Assembly (NCBI RefSeq): GCF_034314085.1
Contig: NZ_JAVIWI010000001.1
Location: 4,216,001-4,280,000, forward strand
DNA length: 64,000 nucleotides
Reading direction: 5' to 3'
DNA from: Undibacterium sp. 5I1
GTDB lineage: Bacteria > Pseudomonadota > Gammaproteobacteria > Burkholderiales > Burkholderiaceae_D
The translations under genes were made by a program, and so were the position numbers. The notes beneath the pieces were generated by a model. It saw nothing but the letters and a program-made list of their open reading frames with translations, was not told where the DNA came from and ran no database searches. This document shows, piece after piece, positions 28,371 to 38,366 of this stretch (position 1 is its first letter; each line of letters starts with the position of its first letter).

Positions 28371-28430
28371 ATATGCAAAACCGCCTCAGCTGCGTTGCAG
28401 TGTCTTACTGGGACAATTTTGCGTAAGTCC
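28371..28430. repeat. Truncated MITE-like element, one intact TTTTGCGTAAGTCC end
   Basis: The right part repeats CTCAGCTGCGTTGCAG...GGGACAATTTTGCG and ends GTAAGTCC, as in the element at 21232-21330. The left end is degraded (ATATGCAAAA). Confidence 0.75.
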
Positions 28431-28494
28431 TCAACAGATAAGAATCTGACACTAATACTAAAGCCCAAAATCATACCGCCGCAGAGAAAATCTT

Positions 28495-29661
28495 ATGACA
28501 ACCACCTTAACAGCCTCTTCCAATTTGCTCGATGTATTAGGGCAGCTGGTTTCTTTCAAAACAATGTCGAAAGATCCAAATCTTGAGCTCATCTTCTGGG
28601 TCAAGGACTATCTTGCAAACTACGGTGTGGAGTCACGTTTAACTTATGACAGCACTGGCAAAAAAGCCAATTTATTCGCAACGATCGGTGAGGGAAAAAA
28701 GCCCGGCATTATCTTGTCTGGTCATACCGATGTGGTGCCTGTAGAGGGGCAAGACTGGCATAGCGATCCCTTTGTCACCACGATTAAAGATGGTCGGGTT
28801 TACGCGCGGGGATCCGCGGATATGAAGGGCTATATTGCGGCGGCGCTATTAGCAGTGCCACACTACCTCGCAGCGGACAAAGATACTGCCTTGCATCTTG
28901 CCTTGTCCTATGATGAAGAAGTCGGATGTCTGGGTGTGCGCAGCCTGATCCGTGATCTGGAGGAGATCGGTCTTAAGCCAGCCTCATGCATCGTTGGTGA
29001 ACCCACGTTAATGCAGCCCATCATCGCTCACAAAGGTACTCATCGGTTTCGTTGTTGCGTACGTGGACGCGAAGCACATTCCAGCTACACCACGCAAGGT
29101 GTTAATGCGATTGAATATGCGGCAAAAATTGTCGTCTATATCCGTGATATCGCTGATCGTTTAGCAAAACAAGAGCAACGCGATAATGCCTATACAGTTC
29201 CCTACAGCACCTTACAAACCGGATTGATGCGCGGTGGCCTAGCAACCAATATCGTGCCGCGCGATTGCGAATTTCAATTTGAAGCACGCACCTTGCCAGA
29301 GATGAAAGCGGAAAACTTGTATCAAGAAATCCAAGACTATGCGGCAGGTTTGTTACCGCAAATGTTAGCAGTAGAGCCGCTAGCCCGGATTGATTTTGAA
29401 TGGCTGGCATCGGCACCTGGTTTGCAAATGCAAGAGTCTGATGCGATTGTGCAGCTAGCAGCACGCCTGGCAGGCAACGCACCAAACGGTGCTGTGTCGT
29501 ATGGAACAGAGGCCGGCCTATTTCAACAAGCGGGTATTCCAACTGTGATTTGTGGCCCTGGAAGTATTGAGCAGGCTCACACTCCGAATGAGTATGTAGA
29601 ACTGGACCAATTAGCGCAATGCGAACAATTTATGCAGCGTTTAATTGCATCCACTGAATAA
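28495..29661 (+). CDS. argE: Acetylornithine deacetylase
   Basis: Cytoplasmic M20-family metallohydrolase that releases ornithine from N-acetylornithine in arginine synthesis. The 388 residues have the two-metal site motifs LSGHTDVVPVEGQDW (His and catalytic Asp), RGSADMKGYIAA, SYDEEVGCLGVRSL with the Glu pair, and IVGEPT. The lid domain carries KGTHRFRCCVRGREAHSSYT, and the last ligand His is in GSIEQAHTPNEYVELDQL. Length and order fit ArgE rather than DapE. It appears monocistronic and converges with metF. Confidence 0.92.
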   Translation: MTTTLTASSNLLDVLGQLVSFKTMSKDPNLELIFWVKDYLANYGVESRLTYDSTGKKANLFATIGEGKKPGIILSGHTDVVPVEGQDWHSDPFVTTIKDGRVYARGSADMKGYIAAALLAVPHYLAADKDTALHLALSYDEEVGCLGVRSLIRDLEEIGLKPASCIVGEPTLMQPIIAHKGTHRFRCCVRGREAHSSYTTQGVNAIEYAAKIVVYIRDIADRLAKQEQRDNAYTVPYSTLQTGLMRGGLATNIVPRDCEFQFEARTLPEMKAENLYQEIQDYAAGLLPQMLAVEPLARIDFEWLASAPGLQMQESDAIVQLAARLAGNAPNGAVSYGTEAGLFQQAGIPTVICGPGSIEQAHTPNEYVELDQLAQCEQFMQRLIASTE

Positions 29662-29707
29662 AGATTATTGGCGTGCCAGCGTCTTTAGACCATTTAGAAA
29701 ACCCCGC

Positions 29708-30535
29708 TTAAACCAAGCGCTGCCAAATCGCAGTCGTCGCCGCCGCCTGATTCAGCGAATAAAAATGCAAGCCAGGGGCACCGCCTGCCAGCAAGCGTTC
29801 GCACAAGTGCGTTACCACGTCCAGACCAAAGGCTTTAATGGAGGCCGTGTCATCGCCGAAGCTGGCTAGTTTTAAGCGCACCCAGCGTGGGATTTCTGCG
29901 CCGCACATTTCTGAGAAGCGCATCAGCTGGCTGCTGTTCGTGATGGGCATAATGCCAGCCACGATCGGTGCGGTAACGCCCGCTTTTTGTGCCAGTTCTA
30001 CAAACTGAAAATAGGCATCGGCATTATAAAAATACTGAGTGATCGCCGCGTTTGCCCCCGCGTTGATCTTGCGCACAAAGCTTTGTAAATCATCTTGTGG
30101 CGAGCGTGCTTGAGGGTGCATTTCTGGATAAGCGGCAACTTCGATATGAAACCAGTCACCGGTTTCTGCACGAATAAATTCCACCAACTCATTGGCATAA
30201 CGGAACTCACCTGCTGCACCATAACCGCTGGGTAAATCGCCACGTAAGGCGACCAGACGATGGATGTCATTGGCCTGATATTGTTTGAGAATATCGCGAA
30301 TAGAATCGCGGGTGCCGCCGACGCAAGACAGATGTGGTGCTGCGGCATAACCTTCTTTGCGGATATCGATCACCGTATCCAGCGTACCTTGTTGCGTGGT
30401 ACCGCCAGCGCCAAAGGTGACTGAGAAATATTTAGGTTGCAACTCTGCCAGTTTGGCACGTGTAACACGCAATTTTTCTGCGCCTTCCGCTGTTTTAGGC
30501 GGGAAAAATTCGATACTGAAATTGTGCTCGGACAT
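29708..30535 (-). CDS. metF: 5,10-methylenetetrahydrofolate reductase
   Basis: FAD enzyme that makes 5-methyl-THF for methionine synthesis. The 275 residues form a TIM barrel: FSIEFFPPKTAEGAEKLR at the N-terminus with the catalytic Glu, YFSVTFGAGGTTQQGT, HLSCVGGTRDSIRDIL, HRLVALRGDLPSGYG (FAD-binding Asp) and ITQYFYNADAYFQF. The final segment GAPGLHFYSLNQA is the usual MetF end. It is the third gene of the ahcY-holin-metF operon. Its ATG overlaps the stop of the preceding small membrane protein gene by 1 bp. Confidence 0.96.
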   Translation of the reverse strand: MSEHNFSIEFFPPKTAEGAEKLRVTRAKLAELQPKYFSVTFGAGGTTQQGTLDTVIDIRKEGYAAAPHLSCVGGTRDSIRDILKQYQANDIHRLVALRGDLPSGYGAAGEFRYANELVEFIRAETGDWFHIEVAAYPEMHPQARSPQDDLQSFVRKINAGANAAITQYFYNADAYFQFVELAQKAGVTAPIVAGIMPITNSSQLMRFSEMCGAEIPRWVRLKLASFGDDTASIKAFGLDVVTHLCERLLAGGAPGLHFYSLNQAAATTAIWQRLV

Positions 30536-30876
30536 TATTTTTTAAACAGTAAGGTGGAGAGCGTCCAAGAGATCACGCTATATAACAATGCGCCACCCAC
30601 AGCTGACCAGAAACCAGCGACATGGAAACCATCAACTAAATTGGCGACACCCCAAAACATCAGACCATTGATGATGAAGATGAATAGGCCAAGCGTCAGC
30701 ACAGTGACTGGCAGTGTCAAAATCAGCAGAATAGGGCGGATGATGGCGTTCACAAAACCCAATACCAAGGCAACAATCAGTGCGGTAACAAAGCTGTCAA
30801 TCGACACCGAGTGCATAAGGTAGGGTAGGGCAAGTAAGGCGAGGCCGTTGATGATCCAGGTGGCTAGCAGGCGCAT
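30535..30876 (-). CDS. Small four-helix membrane protein (phage holin 4-2/YvlD-like family)
   Basis: A 113-residue integral membrane protein with about four hydrophobic helices (LATWIINGLALLALPYLM; FVTALIVALVLGFVNAIIRPILLIL; PVTVLTLGLFIFIINGLMFWG; FWSAVGGALLYSVISWTLSTLLF). The VNAIIRPILLILTLPVTVLTLGLF segment is characteristic of the Phage_holin_4_2 family. No experimental role is known to me. It lies between ahcY and metF in one operon, an arrangement I recall from other Burkholderiales, which hints at a link to the methyl cycle or just shared transcription. Confidence 0.88.
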   Translation of the reverse strand: MRLLATWIINGLALLALPYLMHSVSIDSFVTALIVALVLGFVNAIIRPILLILTLPVTVLTLGLFIFIINGLMFWGVANLVDGFHVAGFWSAVGGALLYSVISWTLSTLLFKK

Positions 30877-30980
30877 GGGTTCTCCAGTGTGATGGCGAAT
30901 TGAAAAACAGAAGTAGTATTAAAAATAGCCCCTCCCCAACAAACTGGTGACGGGCTATTGCATTCTACTAAATCTTCTTA

Positions 30981-32435
30981 TTAATAACGATATTGCTCTG
31001 GCTTGTAAGGGCCATTTTTGCTGACGCCGATATATGCTGCTTGCTCATCTGTCAGCTCACTCAACTGCGCATTAAGTTTTTTCAATTGCAGGCGAGCGAC
31101 TTTTTCATCCAGATGTTTTGGCAATGTGTAGACGCCAACCGGATACTTGTCATTGTTTAAGAACAGTTCGATTTGTGCGATGGTTTGATTCGCAAAAGAA
31201 GAACTCATCACATACGATGGATGACCAGTGCCGCAACCCAGATTGACCAGACGACCTTCGGCCAGCAAGATAATGCGACGACCGCTAGGGAAGATCACGT
31301 GATCGACTTGTGGCTTAATGTTTTCCCAGGTGTATTGCTTGAGTGCGGCGACGTCGATTTCATTGTCGAAGTGGCCTATGTTGCAAACAATTGCCTGATC
31401 TTTCATCTTCAGCATGTGAGCATGGCTGATGACGTGGTAATTACCGGTCGTCGTCACGAAAATATCACCGTGTTCCGCCGCATATTCCATGGTCACAACA
31501 CGATAGCCTTCCATCGCTGCTTGCAATGCGCAGATAGGATCGATTTCCGTCACCCAGACTTGTGCAGATAGTGCACGCATTGCTTGTGCCGAACCTTTGC
31601 CCACGTCACCATAGCCAGCGATCACGGCTACTTTACCGGCGATCATGACGTCAGTTGCGCGCTTGATGCCATCGACTAAAGATTCACGGCAACCGTACAA
31701 ATTGTCGAACTTGGATTTAGTGACTGAATCATTGACGTTGATCGCTGGGAAAGCGAGTTTGCCTTCTTTGTGCATCTGGTACAAACGGTGCACACCAGTG
31801 GTCGTTTCTTCTGTCACGCCTTTGATGGCTGCCAGACGTTTGGAGTACCAGGTAGCATTAGTTGCAAGCCTGGATTTGATGGCATTGAAGAGGCAGATTT
31901 CTTCTTCTGACCCCGGGTTTGACAGAACAGAAATATCTTTCTCTGCACGTGTACCGAGGTGTAGCAACAATGTTGCGTCGCCGCCGTCATCCAAAATCAT
32001 GTTGGAATAACCACCGTCGGTCCAGTCAAAAATACGGTGTGTGAAATCCCAGTATTCATCCAGATTTTCGCCTTTAAATGCGAATACCGGCGTGCCGCCC
32101 GCAGCGATTGCCGCAGCAGCATGATCTTGAGTGGAGTAAATATTGCAGGAAGCCCAGCGTACTTGGGCGCCGAGTGCATTCAGCGTTTCGATCAGTACCG
32201 CAGTCTGGATTGTCATGTGCAGGGAGCCAGTAATGCGCGCACCTTTTAATGGCTGGCTGGCAGCGAATTCTTCACGAATTGCCATCAGACCTGGCATTTC
32301 TGTTTCTGCGATCTGGATTTCTTTGCGACCCCAGCTAGCTAAGCTGATATCGGCGACGAAAAAGTCTTGAGTGGATTTTGCTGCTGAGTTTGAAACAGGT
32401 GTGGCGGCTGCGGTAGTCATGGTGGTGGCGTTCAT
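30981..32435 (-). CDS. ahcY: S-adenosylhomocysteine hydrolase
   Basis: NAD-dependent enzyme that splits SAH to homocysteine and adenosine, relieving inhibition of methyltransferases. It has 484 residues from start 32435 ([13 protein letters not shown]), preceded by a strong AAGGAGG. A longer frame to 32513 is rejected because it runs into the riboswitch. Motifs: [39 protein letters not shown], the NAD loop [30 protein letters not shown] and the C-terminal [11 protein letters not shown]. It leads an operon with the small membrane protein and metF, all probably governed by the SAH riboswitch. Confidence 0.97.
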   Translation of the reverse strand: MNATTMTTAAATPVSNSAAKSTQDFFVADISLASWGRKEIQIAETEMPGLMAIREEFAASQPLKGARITGSLHMTIQTAVLIETLNALGAQVRWASCNIYSTQDHAAAAIAAGGTPVFAFKGENLDEYWDFTHRIFDWTDGGYSNMILDDGGDATLLLHLGTRAEKDISVLSNPGSEEEICLFNAIKSRLATNATWYSKRLAAIKGVTEETTTGVHRLYQMHKEGKLAFPAINVNDSVTKSKFDNLYGCRESLVDGIKRATDVMIAGKVAVIAGYGDVGKGSAQAMRALSAQVWVTEIDPICALQAAMEGYRVVTMEYAAEHGDIFVTTTGNYHVISHAHMLKMKDQAIVCNIGHFDNEIDVAALKQYTWENIKPQVDHVIFPSGRRIILLAEGRLVNLGCGTGHPSYVMSSSFANQTIAQIELFLNNDKYPVGVYTLPKHLDEKVARLQLKKLNAQLSELTDEQAAYIGVSKNGPYKPEQYRY

Positions 32436-32465
32436 CACGCCCTCCTTTCTAAGTGAAAAAAGTAA

Positions 32466-32537
32466 CGTGAGCGCAGTTGCAGTGTTGAACATCCAAGCCT
32501 GGCGAAATAGCAAGATTTCGTCGCAACGCTCCTCGGA
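32466..32537 (-). ncRNA. SAH riboswitch in the ahcY leader
   Basis: On the minus strand the leader reads CCGAGGAGCGTTGCGACG, then CCAGGCTTGGATG, then GCAACTGCGCTCACG. These are the conserved blocks of the S-adenosylhomocysteine riboswitch: the helix pairs CCGAGG with CTTGG-type sequence and GAGCG with CGCTC as the pseudoknot. It ends about 30 nt before the ahcY start. SAH binding is expected to raise ahcY expression. Confidence 0.92.
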
Positions 32538-32861
32538 TTGGCTGAAGTATAGCGCACTTGGAATGCCACGTCTGTACTTTGCGCTGCCAGTTGCGGGTCA
32601 GTTTGACGGTGCTGATGTCACAATTTTAAGAAAAATAATTGTCGATAAGCTTGGTGATCAGTTTCTAGTCTAGGTCGGGGTTATTCAGAATTGTGTTTTG
32701 GCGCAGTAGGCGTTGAGGGAATATATTTCGATGGGTATTAATCCAAAGACACTGGATTTTTGCCTCTGATTCATTCTATTCATGCGTGATGCATCGCAAC
32801 ATCAACAATCTAATTGACCTGCTATATTGTTTTAATTGATCGACGACTGAAAGTTTTTGCT

Positions 32862-33965
32862 ATGACGACCCAACAGCCATCTTTACCTGCTCAATCTCCC
32901 TCGCTCATTGCGCGTTGGATCTGGCCGCTGCGCTTTTTTTTGATCCTGTTGGTGCCGATGTCTTTGTTTGATGCCTGGCGATTTGGTCGTGCTCTGGAGA
33001 TGCCGAATCTATTTGCGTTCTGGCCTTTTTTTGTGATGTATGGGGTTTTGAGTCTGATCGATTACGTGGTTGGTCAAGATACCTCACAGCCTGAGGAGAA
33101 CGTGCGCCATATAGCTCTGTATCGGTGGATTGCGCTGGCTGCATTGCCGGTGCAATTATTGTCGCTGTGGTGGGGTTTGCATGTGTTCACGACGACGGAT
33201 TTTAATTGGATCGGCAAGCTGGGCTGGATCTTTTCAGTCGGTGCCGTATCGGGGATTTTGGCGATCACCGTGGCGCATGAGTTGATCCATAAACCAACGC
33301 GCTTAGAGCAGTGGGTTGGTGGCATCTTGTTGTCTTCCGTCTGTTATGGCGGATTTAAAATTGAGCACGTGTATGGACATCATGTGAACGTATCTACCCC
33401 TAAGGACGCGTCGTCCGCCAAGTTATGGCAAACGGTGTATGGCTTTATTCCACAAGCGGTCTGGCACAACACTCTGAATGCCTGGCGACTCGAAAAAAAT
33501 CGTCTTCAAAAACGTGGACTGTCCGCCTGGCGCAATGAGGTATTGCTTTGGTCTGCGGTATCTACTGTGTTTGCTGCGGCAGCGTTTTTACTCTTTGGTT
33601 GGGCTGGTGTGTGTTTTTTTGTCGGTCAGGCTGTCGTGGCGTTTTGTGAGCTGGAGGCGATCAATTACGTCGAGCATTACGGCTTGACCCGGCAACGCAC
33701 TGAAAACGGTTATGAGCGTGTTCGTCCAGAGCATTCATGGAATTCCAGCTATCGTTTGATGAACTGGTTTTTGATGAATCTGGCGCGGCATTCTGATCAT
33801 CATGCCTACGCATCTCGACGCTACCAGGAGTTGCGCCATTTTGAAGAGGCGCCGCAATTACCGGGCGGTTATGGGGCGATGGTGGTGCTGGCGTTTTGTC
33901 CGCCTTTATGGTTCCGGATTATTCATCCGCGGATTCCCGCGCATGTACGGCAAGCCGATGTCTGA
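32862..33965 (+). CDS. alkB: Alkane 1-monooxygenase (AlkB-type non-heme diiron hydroxylase)
   Basis: Integral-membrane hydroxylase that oxidises medium-chain alkanes or similar hydrophobic substrates at the terminal carbon, using rubredoxin electrons. It has 367 residues from start MTTQQPSLPAQ (32862). About six membrane helices alternate with the His motifs of the diiron site: AHELIHKPTRLEQ, KIEHVYGHHVNV, NYVEHYGLTR and LARHSDHHAYASRRYQ. The NYVEHYGL motif is specific to AlkB. No rubredoxin or rubredoxin reductase gene is adjacent. It diverges from the ahcY operon. The substrate range cannot be told from sequence. Confidence 0.93.
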   Translation: MTTQQPSLPAQSPSLIARWIWPLRFFLILLVPMSLFDAWRFGRALEMPNLFAFWPFFVMYGVLSLIDYVVGQDTSQPEENVRHIALYRWIALAALPVQLLSLWWGLHVFTTTDFNWIGKLGWIFSVGAVSGILAITVAHELIHKPTRLEQWVGGILLSSVCYGGFKIEHVYGHHVNVSTPKDASSAKLWQTVYGFIPQAVWHNTLNAWRLEKNRLQKRGLSAWRNEVLLWSAVSTVFAAAAFLLFGWAGVCFFVGQAVVAFCELEAINYVEHYGLTRQRTENGYERVRPEHSWNSSYRLMNWFLMNLARHSDHHAYASRRYQELRHFEEAPQLPGGYGAMVVLAFCPPLWFRIIHPRIPAHVRQADV

Positions 33966-34037
33966 TGCGTTTTAGCAGGTGTTGGCTGGGCTTGTTTTGG
34001 GCTAGCTGACAAGGCAGGTAATGCAGAAGGAATTCAT

Positions 34038-34116
34038 ATACTCCCCATTAATTTTTTAAAATATAGCCTATTGTCCAGCAATTCTCTGGACAACTTAAAA
34101 ATACATGGTGCAGTAT
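34038..34116 (-). repeat. 79-bp structured dispersed repeat, copy E
   Basis: Reverse copy starting ATACTCCCC and ending CAGTAT, with a perfect central hairpin TTGTCCAG-N7-CTGGACAA. It lies between convergent alkB and apt. Confidence 0.88.
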
Positions 34117-34152
34117 ATTATTTGATCTAACTGGGCAATGTGTTTTAAATGT

Positions 34153-34184
34153 AAAAAAAGCCAAATTAATTGGCTCTTTTTTTG
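34153..34184. terminator. Bidirectional intrinsic terminator between alkB and apt
   Basis: Stem AGCCAA/TTGGCT flanked by A7 on the left and T7 on the right, so it can act on both convergent transcripts. Confidence 0.88.
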
Positions 34185-34247
34185 TGTTGACGGTTTGCTC
34201 AGCGTTGTTGATTACAACAATAGCAACCCGGCATTTTCCTGATTTGC

Positions 34248-34790
34248 TTAATGACCATCAAAATTACAAACGGTATACAAAGGCATGCCGCTAGCCTGAA
34301 TCAGTTTTGATCCGCCCAGTTCTGGCAAATCGACAATCACCGCACCTTCGACGACTTCTGCGCCTAGACGTTCCAATAGTTTTTTACCCGCCATCATAGT
34401 GCCGCCAGTGGCGATCAGATCGTCAATCAGCACGACGCGGTCACCAGGTTTGCAGGCGTCAGAGTGCAGTTCTACCGTGGCACTGCCATATTCCAATTCA
34501 TATTGCTCGGATACCGTGTGGAAGGGCAGTTTGCCTTTTTTGCGGATGGGCACAAAACCCAGATTGAGTTCATAAGCCAGCACCGATCCGATGATAAAAC
34601 CACGGGCATCCAGACCAGCGACGACATCGAGTTTTTCATCCATATAGCGATGTACAAACATGTCGATCAGCACCCTGAATACTTTGGGATTTTGTAGCAA
34701 AGGGGTGATGTCACGAAACATAACGCCTTGCTGTGGCCAGTTTTCCACAGTGCGGATATGTTCTTTAATATAGTCGGATGGATTGAACAT
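34248..34790 (-). CDS. apt: Adenine phosphoribosyltransferase
   Basis: Purine-salvage enzyme joining adenine to PRPP to give AMP. The 180 residues from [15 protein letters not shown] (34790, preceded by AGAAGG) match the family: [50 protein letters not shown], and the PRPP loop [22 protein letters not shown]. The longer frame to 34826 lacks homology. It converges with alkB and is followed upstream by the antiporter gene on the same strand, 79 bp away. Confidence 0.96.
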   Translation of the reverse strand: MFNPSDYIKEHIRTVENWPQQGVMFRDITPLLQNPKVFRVLIDMFVHRYMDEKLDVVAGLDARGFIIGSVLAYELNLGFVPIRKKGKLPFHTVSEQYELEYGSATVELHSDACKPGDRVVLIDDLIATGGTMMAGKKLLERLGAEVVEGAVIVDLPELGGSKLIQASGMPLYTVCNFDGH

Positions 34791-34869
34791 CACAGCTTGC
34801 CTTCTTAAATGGGTTGAATGATGCAAATTGCCGAAGTAGCAATTGATAGAGCAAACATAAAAATGCCCG

Positions 34870-36864
34870 CTATTTTAACAGCCGTTGCTCTGCTCTAGCG
34901 ACAGCTTCTGCCGTACCGCGTACCACGATGACATCACCTGCCAGCAAAATGATGCCCCTATTTTTCCCTTGATCTTGTTCTAGTCGCGTCTTGCCACGGC
35001 GCACCGTTGTGACATCTACATCCAGATTCTCCAGATCTAATTTATCTAAGGTGTTACCGACGGCATTGGCGTGCTCACCCAGAACAATCGTGTGCAAACG
35101 AATTTGCATGTTTTCTGGTCCGTCAGCAGCGTCACTGGCACCGTGGAAATAACCGCGCAAAGATTCATAACGTTCTTCACGCGCAGCCTGCACCCGATGT
35201 ACTACACGGCGCAGCGGCACACCAAGCTGTACCAGGGCATGCGAGGCGAGCATCAGGCTGCCTTCCATCAGTTCTGGCACGACCTCGGTTGCACCGGCCT
35301 CGCGTAATTTATTGATGTCGCTATCGTCATGACTACGCACAATCACTGGCAGGCTGGGATTGAGTTCTTGCACCAGATGCAAGATTTTTAATGCGGATTG
35401 AGTATCTTTGTAGGTAATCACCAACGAGGCGGCGCGTTTGATGCCGGCGGCGATCAGACTTTCGCGCCGAGCTGCGTCGCCATACGATACATTGGCACCG
35501 GCAGTCTGAGCTTCGCGGATGCGATCTGGGTCCAGATCGAGTGCGTAGTAGTCAATATTTTCCTCGGTCAACACGCGTGCCAGACTTTGCCCACTACGAC
35601 CAAAACCAGCCACGATGACATGCCGCTTGGTGCTCATGGTGCGGGCAGCGATTTGGGTCAGTGCCAGCGATTGCATCATCCATTCGTTAGCGGACAACTT
35701 CATCACGATGGCGTCAGATTTGGCCAGAATAAAAGGCGATGCCAGCATCGACAACACCATTGACGCCAGTATTAATTGCAATAACAGCGGATCAAGCAGT
35801 TGCAAACCGCCAGCCTGATTTAATAAGACAAAGCCAAATTCCCCCGCTTGTGCCAATCCCAAACCGGTACGCAACGCGACGCTGCCTGTGCTGCCAAATA
35901 GTTTGGCAAGACCGGTAATCAGTAAAAATTTGAGCAATACCGGTCCCAGCAGCAAGATCAACACGAGTAAGGGATGCTCAAACACCAGGCGTAAATTCAA
36001 TAGCATGCCGATGGTGATAAAAAATAAACCTAGCAAGACATCGCGGAAGGATTTGATGTCTTCTTCCACCTGATGCTTGTATTCAGTCTCTGAGATCAGC
36101 ATGCCAGCGACAAAGGCACCCAGCGCCATGGATAAACCCGCGTGCTCAGTCAGCCATGCTGCACCTAGCGTGATCAACAACAGATTAAGCATGAAGAGTT
36201 CTTGCGAGCGGCGTTTGACAACGATGCTAAACCAGCCGCGTACTAATTTTTGTCCAACAAATAACAGCAGAAACAAGACCAGAGCGGCTTTCCCGCTGGC
36301 CCATGCGAGAGCTTCAATCAAATTGCTGGAATGCGATGCCAGCGCCGGTACCAGGATCAGTAAAGGGACAAATGCCAGATCCTGAAACAATAAAATGCTG
36401 ATAATTTGTCGGCCGTGCGGGCTTTCCAGCTCCAGTTTTTCGGTCAGCATTTTAGAAACGATGGCAGTAGACGACATGGCCAGTGCACCGCCTAGCGCGA
36501 AGGCAGCTTCCCAACTGATATTAAAATGTTGGGGCAGCCAGTAAGATGCGGCTAAACCAATCCCCATGCTGCTGACAATAGTGACCAGCACTTGTGCCAG
36601 ACCCAGCCCGAACACAGTTCTGCGCATCGACATCAGTTTTGATCGCGAAAACTCCAGCCCAATAGAAAACATTAAAAACACGACGCCAAATTCGGCCAGC
36701 TCATGCGTGGCCGCACTATCTTCTGCCAGCCCCAGACCAAATGGGCCGATCAAGATACCGACCACTAGATAACCCAGCATCGGAGGCAATTGCAGCATAC
36801 GGAAAGCGACGACACCCAGAACGGAGGCGGCGAGTAAGAGGAGGGTGGTGTCAAGTGCGGTCAT
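34870..36864 (-). CDS. CPA2-family cation:proton antiporter with RCK domains (KefB/KefC/YbaL-like)
   Basis: Inner-membrane potassium/sodium-proton antiporter of 664 residues. The first 390 or so residues hold about 12 membrane helices, including [35 protein letters not shown] and the ion-site region [14 protein letters not shown] TrkA-N (RCK) nucleotide-binding domain begins at [31 protein letters not shown], and a TrkA-C domain closes the protein ([18 protein letters not shown]). RCK domains gate transport by nucleotide or glutathione adducts in Kef proteins. The glutathione-dependent quench partner (KefF/KefG) is not nearby, so naming it KefB would be premature. Confidence 0.9.
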   Translation of the reverse strand: MTALDTTLLLLAASVLGVVAFRMLQLPPMLGYLVVGILIGPFGLGLAEDSAATHELAEFGVVFLMFSIGLEFSRSKLMSMRRTVFGLGLAQVLVTIVSSMGIGLAASYWLPQHFNISWEAAFALGGALAMSSTAIVSKMLTEKLELESPHGRQIISILLFQDLAFVPLLILVPALASHSSNLIEALAWASGKAALVLFLLLFVGQKLVRGWFSIVVKRRSQELFMLNLLLITLGAAWLTEHAGLSMALGAFVAGMLISETEYKHQVEEDIKSFRDVLLGLFFITIGMLLNLRLVFEHPLLVLILLLGPVLLKFLLITGLAKLFGSTGSVALRTGLGLAQAGEFGFVLLNQAGGLQLLDPLLLQLILASMVLSMLASPFILAKSDAIVMKLSANEWMMQSLALTQIAARTMSTKRHVIVAGFGRSGQSLARVLTEENIDYYALDLDPDRIREAQTAGANVSYGDAARRESLIAAGIKRAASLVITYKDTQSALKILHLVQELNPSLPVIVRSHDDSDINKLREAGATEVVPELMEGSLMLASHALVQLGVPLRRVVHRVQAAREERYESLRGYFHGASDAADGPENMQIRLHTIVLGEHANAVGNTLDKLDLENLDVDVTTVRRGKTRLEQDQGKNRGIILLAGDVIVVRGTAEAVARAEQRLLK

Positions 36865-36934
36865 GCGACCATTATTGCTTAATCTTTTTTTAAATCAAAA
36901 CGATAAATCAAAACGATCAATTCTTATTTATTCA

Positions 36935-37124
36935 GGATTTACGTAAAAACCGAAAGTTACTTGCTGCCATTCACATGGATCAGATGGCCTAACATAAAAC
37001 ATCAAGACCTCTCACCACAGAGACACAGAGGCACAGAGAAAATCAGGAGAACAGCGAAATCCTGCCTTTGTTTGTTCTTCCTCTGTGCCTCTATCGTAAG
37101 GGGTTTTGTTTTTTGCATAAGTCC
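36935..37124. repeat. MITE-like element, GGATTTACG ends, long core (190 bp)
   Basis: Ends resemble the GGACTTACGCAAAA family (GGATTTACGTAAAAAC left, TTTTGCATAAGTCC right). The core holds an inverted repeat of ACCACAGAGACACAGAGG against CCTCTGTGCCTC. A diverged partner with the same layout is at 55291-55497. It fills much of the kefB-like/kdsD intergenic region. Confidence 0.82.
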
Positions 37125-37328
37125 TATTATTAATACTCATTAAGTATGTGCCTAGTGGCGGTGATCGCAAATATAAAAATTTGTCGGTTTCTTTTGCTGT
37201 TATCACTATCCTTTATCTTCATAATAAAAATTTATTTAAATATTCAAAAAGCAAGTATTGGCTAGATATAGGTAACATATGGTAACTGGCAGAGTTTTTG
37301 CTTAGTCAAATTCGTTTATACTCTGGGG

Positions 37329-38366
37329 ATGAGCACTTTTAACCTTATTCCATCACAAACCCCGCCAGCGGCTCCTTCTGGCGATGCCTTTGCGCGTCGT
37401 GCGCTGCGCCTAGCGTGTGAAACTTTGCAAATAGAAGCAGACGCCATTAAGGTTCTGCAATCTCGGCTTTCTGACGATTACGCGGCATTCGCCCAGGCTA
37501 CCGATCTGCTGTTGCATTGCCAGGGACGGGTCGTCGCTTCTGGGATTGGCAAGTCTGGCCATATCGCCCGCAAGATTGCCGCAACTTTCGCCTCGACCGG
37601 AACGCCTGCTTTGTTCGTTCATGCGGCAGAAGCTGCGCATGGCGACTTGGGCATGGTAACGCCGCAAGATGTGTTTATCGGCATCTCTTATTCAGGTGAA
37701 GCGTCGGAATTGATGGCGATTGCGCCTATCATTAAACGTTTAGGCGTCAAATTGATTACCCTTACTGGTAATCCAACGTCTGGTCTGGCCAAACTGGCAG
37801 ATGTACATTTAAATGTACATGTCGATAAAGAAGCTTGCCCGCTTAACCTTGCACCTACGGCTAGTACAACAGTCACACTGGCGCTGGGCGATGCACTTGC
37901 CGTTGCGGTGCTGGACGCACGTGGTTTCCGTGAAGAAGATTTCGCCCGGTCCCATCCCGGTGGCGCGCTTGGTCGACGCTTGCTGACGCATGTACGTGAT
38001 GTGATGCGCAGCGGCGATGATATTCCTCAAGTGACGCCTGACACTAAATTGACCGTTGCGTTGATGGAAATCACCAAAAAAGGCATGGCGATGACGGCCG
38101 TAGTTGACCTTGAGCAGCGCGTCGTTGGCGTCTTTACCGATGGTGATTTACGTCGCTTGATGGAGAGTGTTCAGGATTTTACTAAAATTGTGATTGCCGA
38201 AGTCATGCACAAAAATCCGCGTAGTATTCGCGCAGAGCAACTGGCGGTAGAGGCGGTGGAGATTATGGAAACACACAGAATCAATCAGTTGCTGGTGACA
38301 GATGGACAAGGCAAGTTGGTTGGTGCTTTACATATTCACGATCTGACTCGTGCTAAGGTGATTTGA
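37329..38366 (+). CDS. kdsD: D-arabinose 5-phosphate isomerase
   Basis: Converts ribulose 5-phosphate to arabinose 5-phosphate, the first step of KDO synthesis for lipopolysaccharide. The 345 residues have an N-terminal SIS domain (VVASGIGKSGHIARKIAATFASTGTPALFVHAAEAAHGDLGM and GISYSGEASEL) and two CBS domains (VRDVMRSGDDIP; EVMHKNPRSIRAEQ). No Shine-Dalgarno sequence precedes the ATG; instead a TATACT lies 6 bp upstream, so the mRNA may be leaderless. It starts an operon kdsD-kdsC-lptC-lptA-lptB-rpoN. Its stop overlaps the kdsC ATG by 1 bp. Confidence 0.95.
   Translation: MSTFNLIPSQTPPAAPSGDAFARRALRLACETLQIEADAIKVLQSRLSDDYAAFAQATDLLLHCQGRVVASGIGKSGHIARKIAATFASTGTPALFVHAAEAAHGDLGMVTPQDVFIGISYSGEASELMAIAPIIKRLGVKLITLTGNPTSGLAKLADVHLNVHVDKEACPLNLAPTASTTVTLALGDALAVAVLDARGFREEDFARSHPGGALGRRLLTHVRDVMRSGDDIPQVTPDTKLTVALMEITKKGMAMTAVVDLEQRVVGVFTDGDLRRLMESVQDFTKIVIAEVMHKNPRSIRAEQLAVEAVEIMETHRINQLLVTDGQGKLVGALHIHDLTRAKVI

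Noticed and set aside
32436-32513. N-terminal extension of AhcY
   Set aside because: It translates the SAH riboswitch; the real start has an AAGGAGG at 32435.
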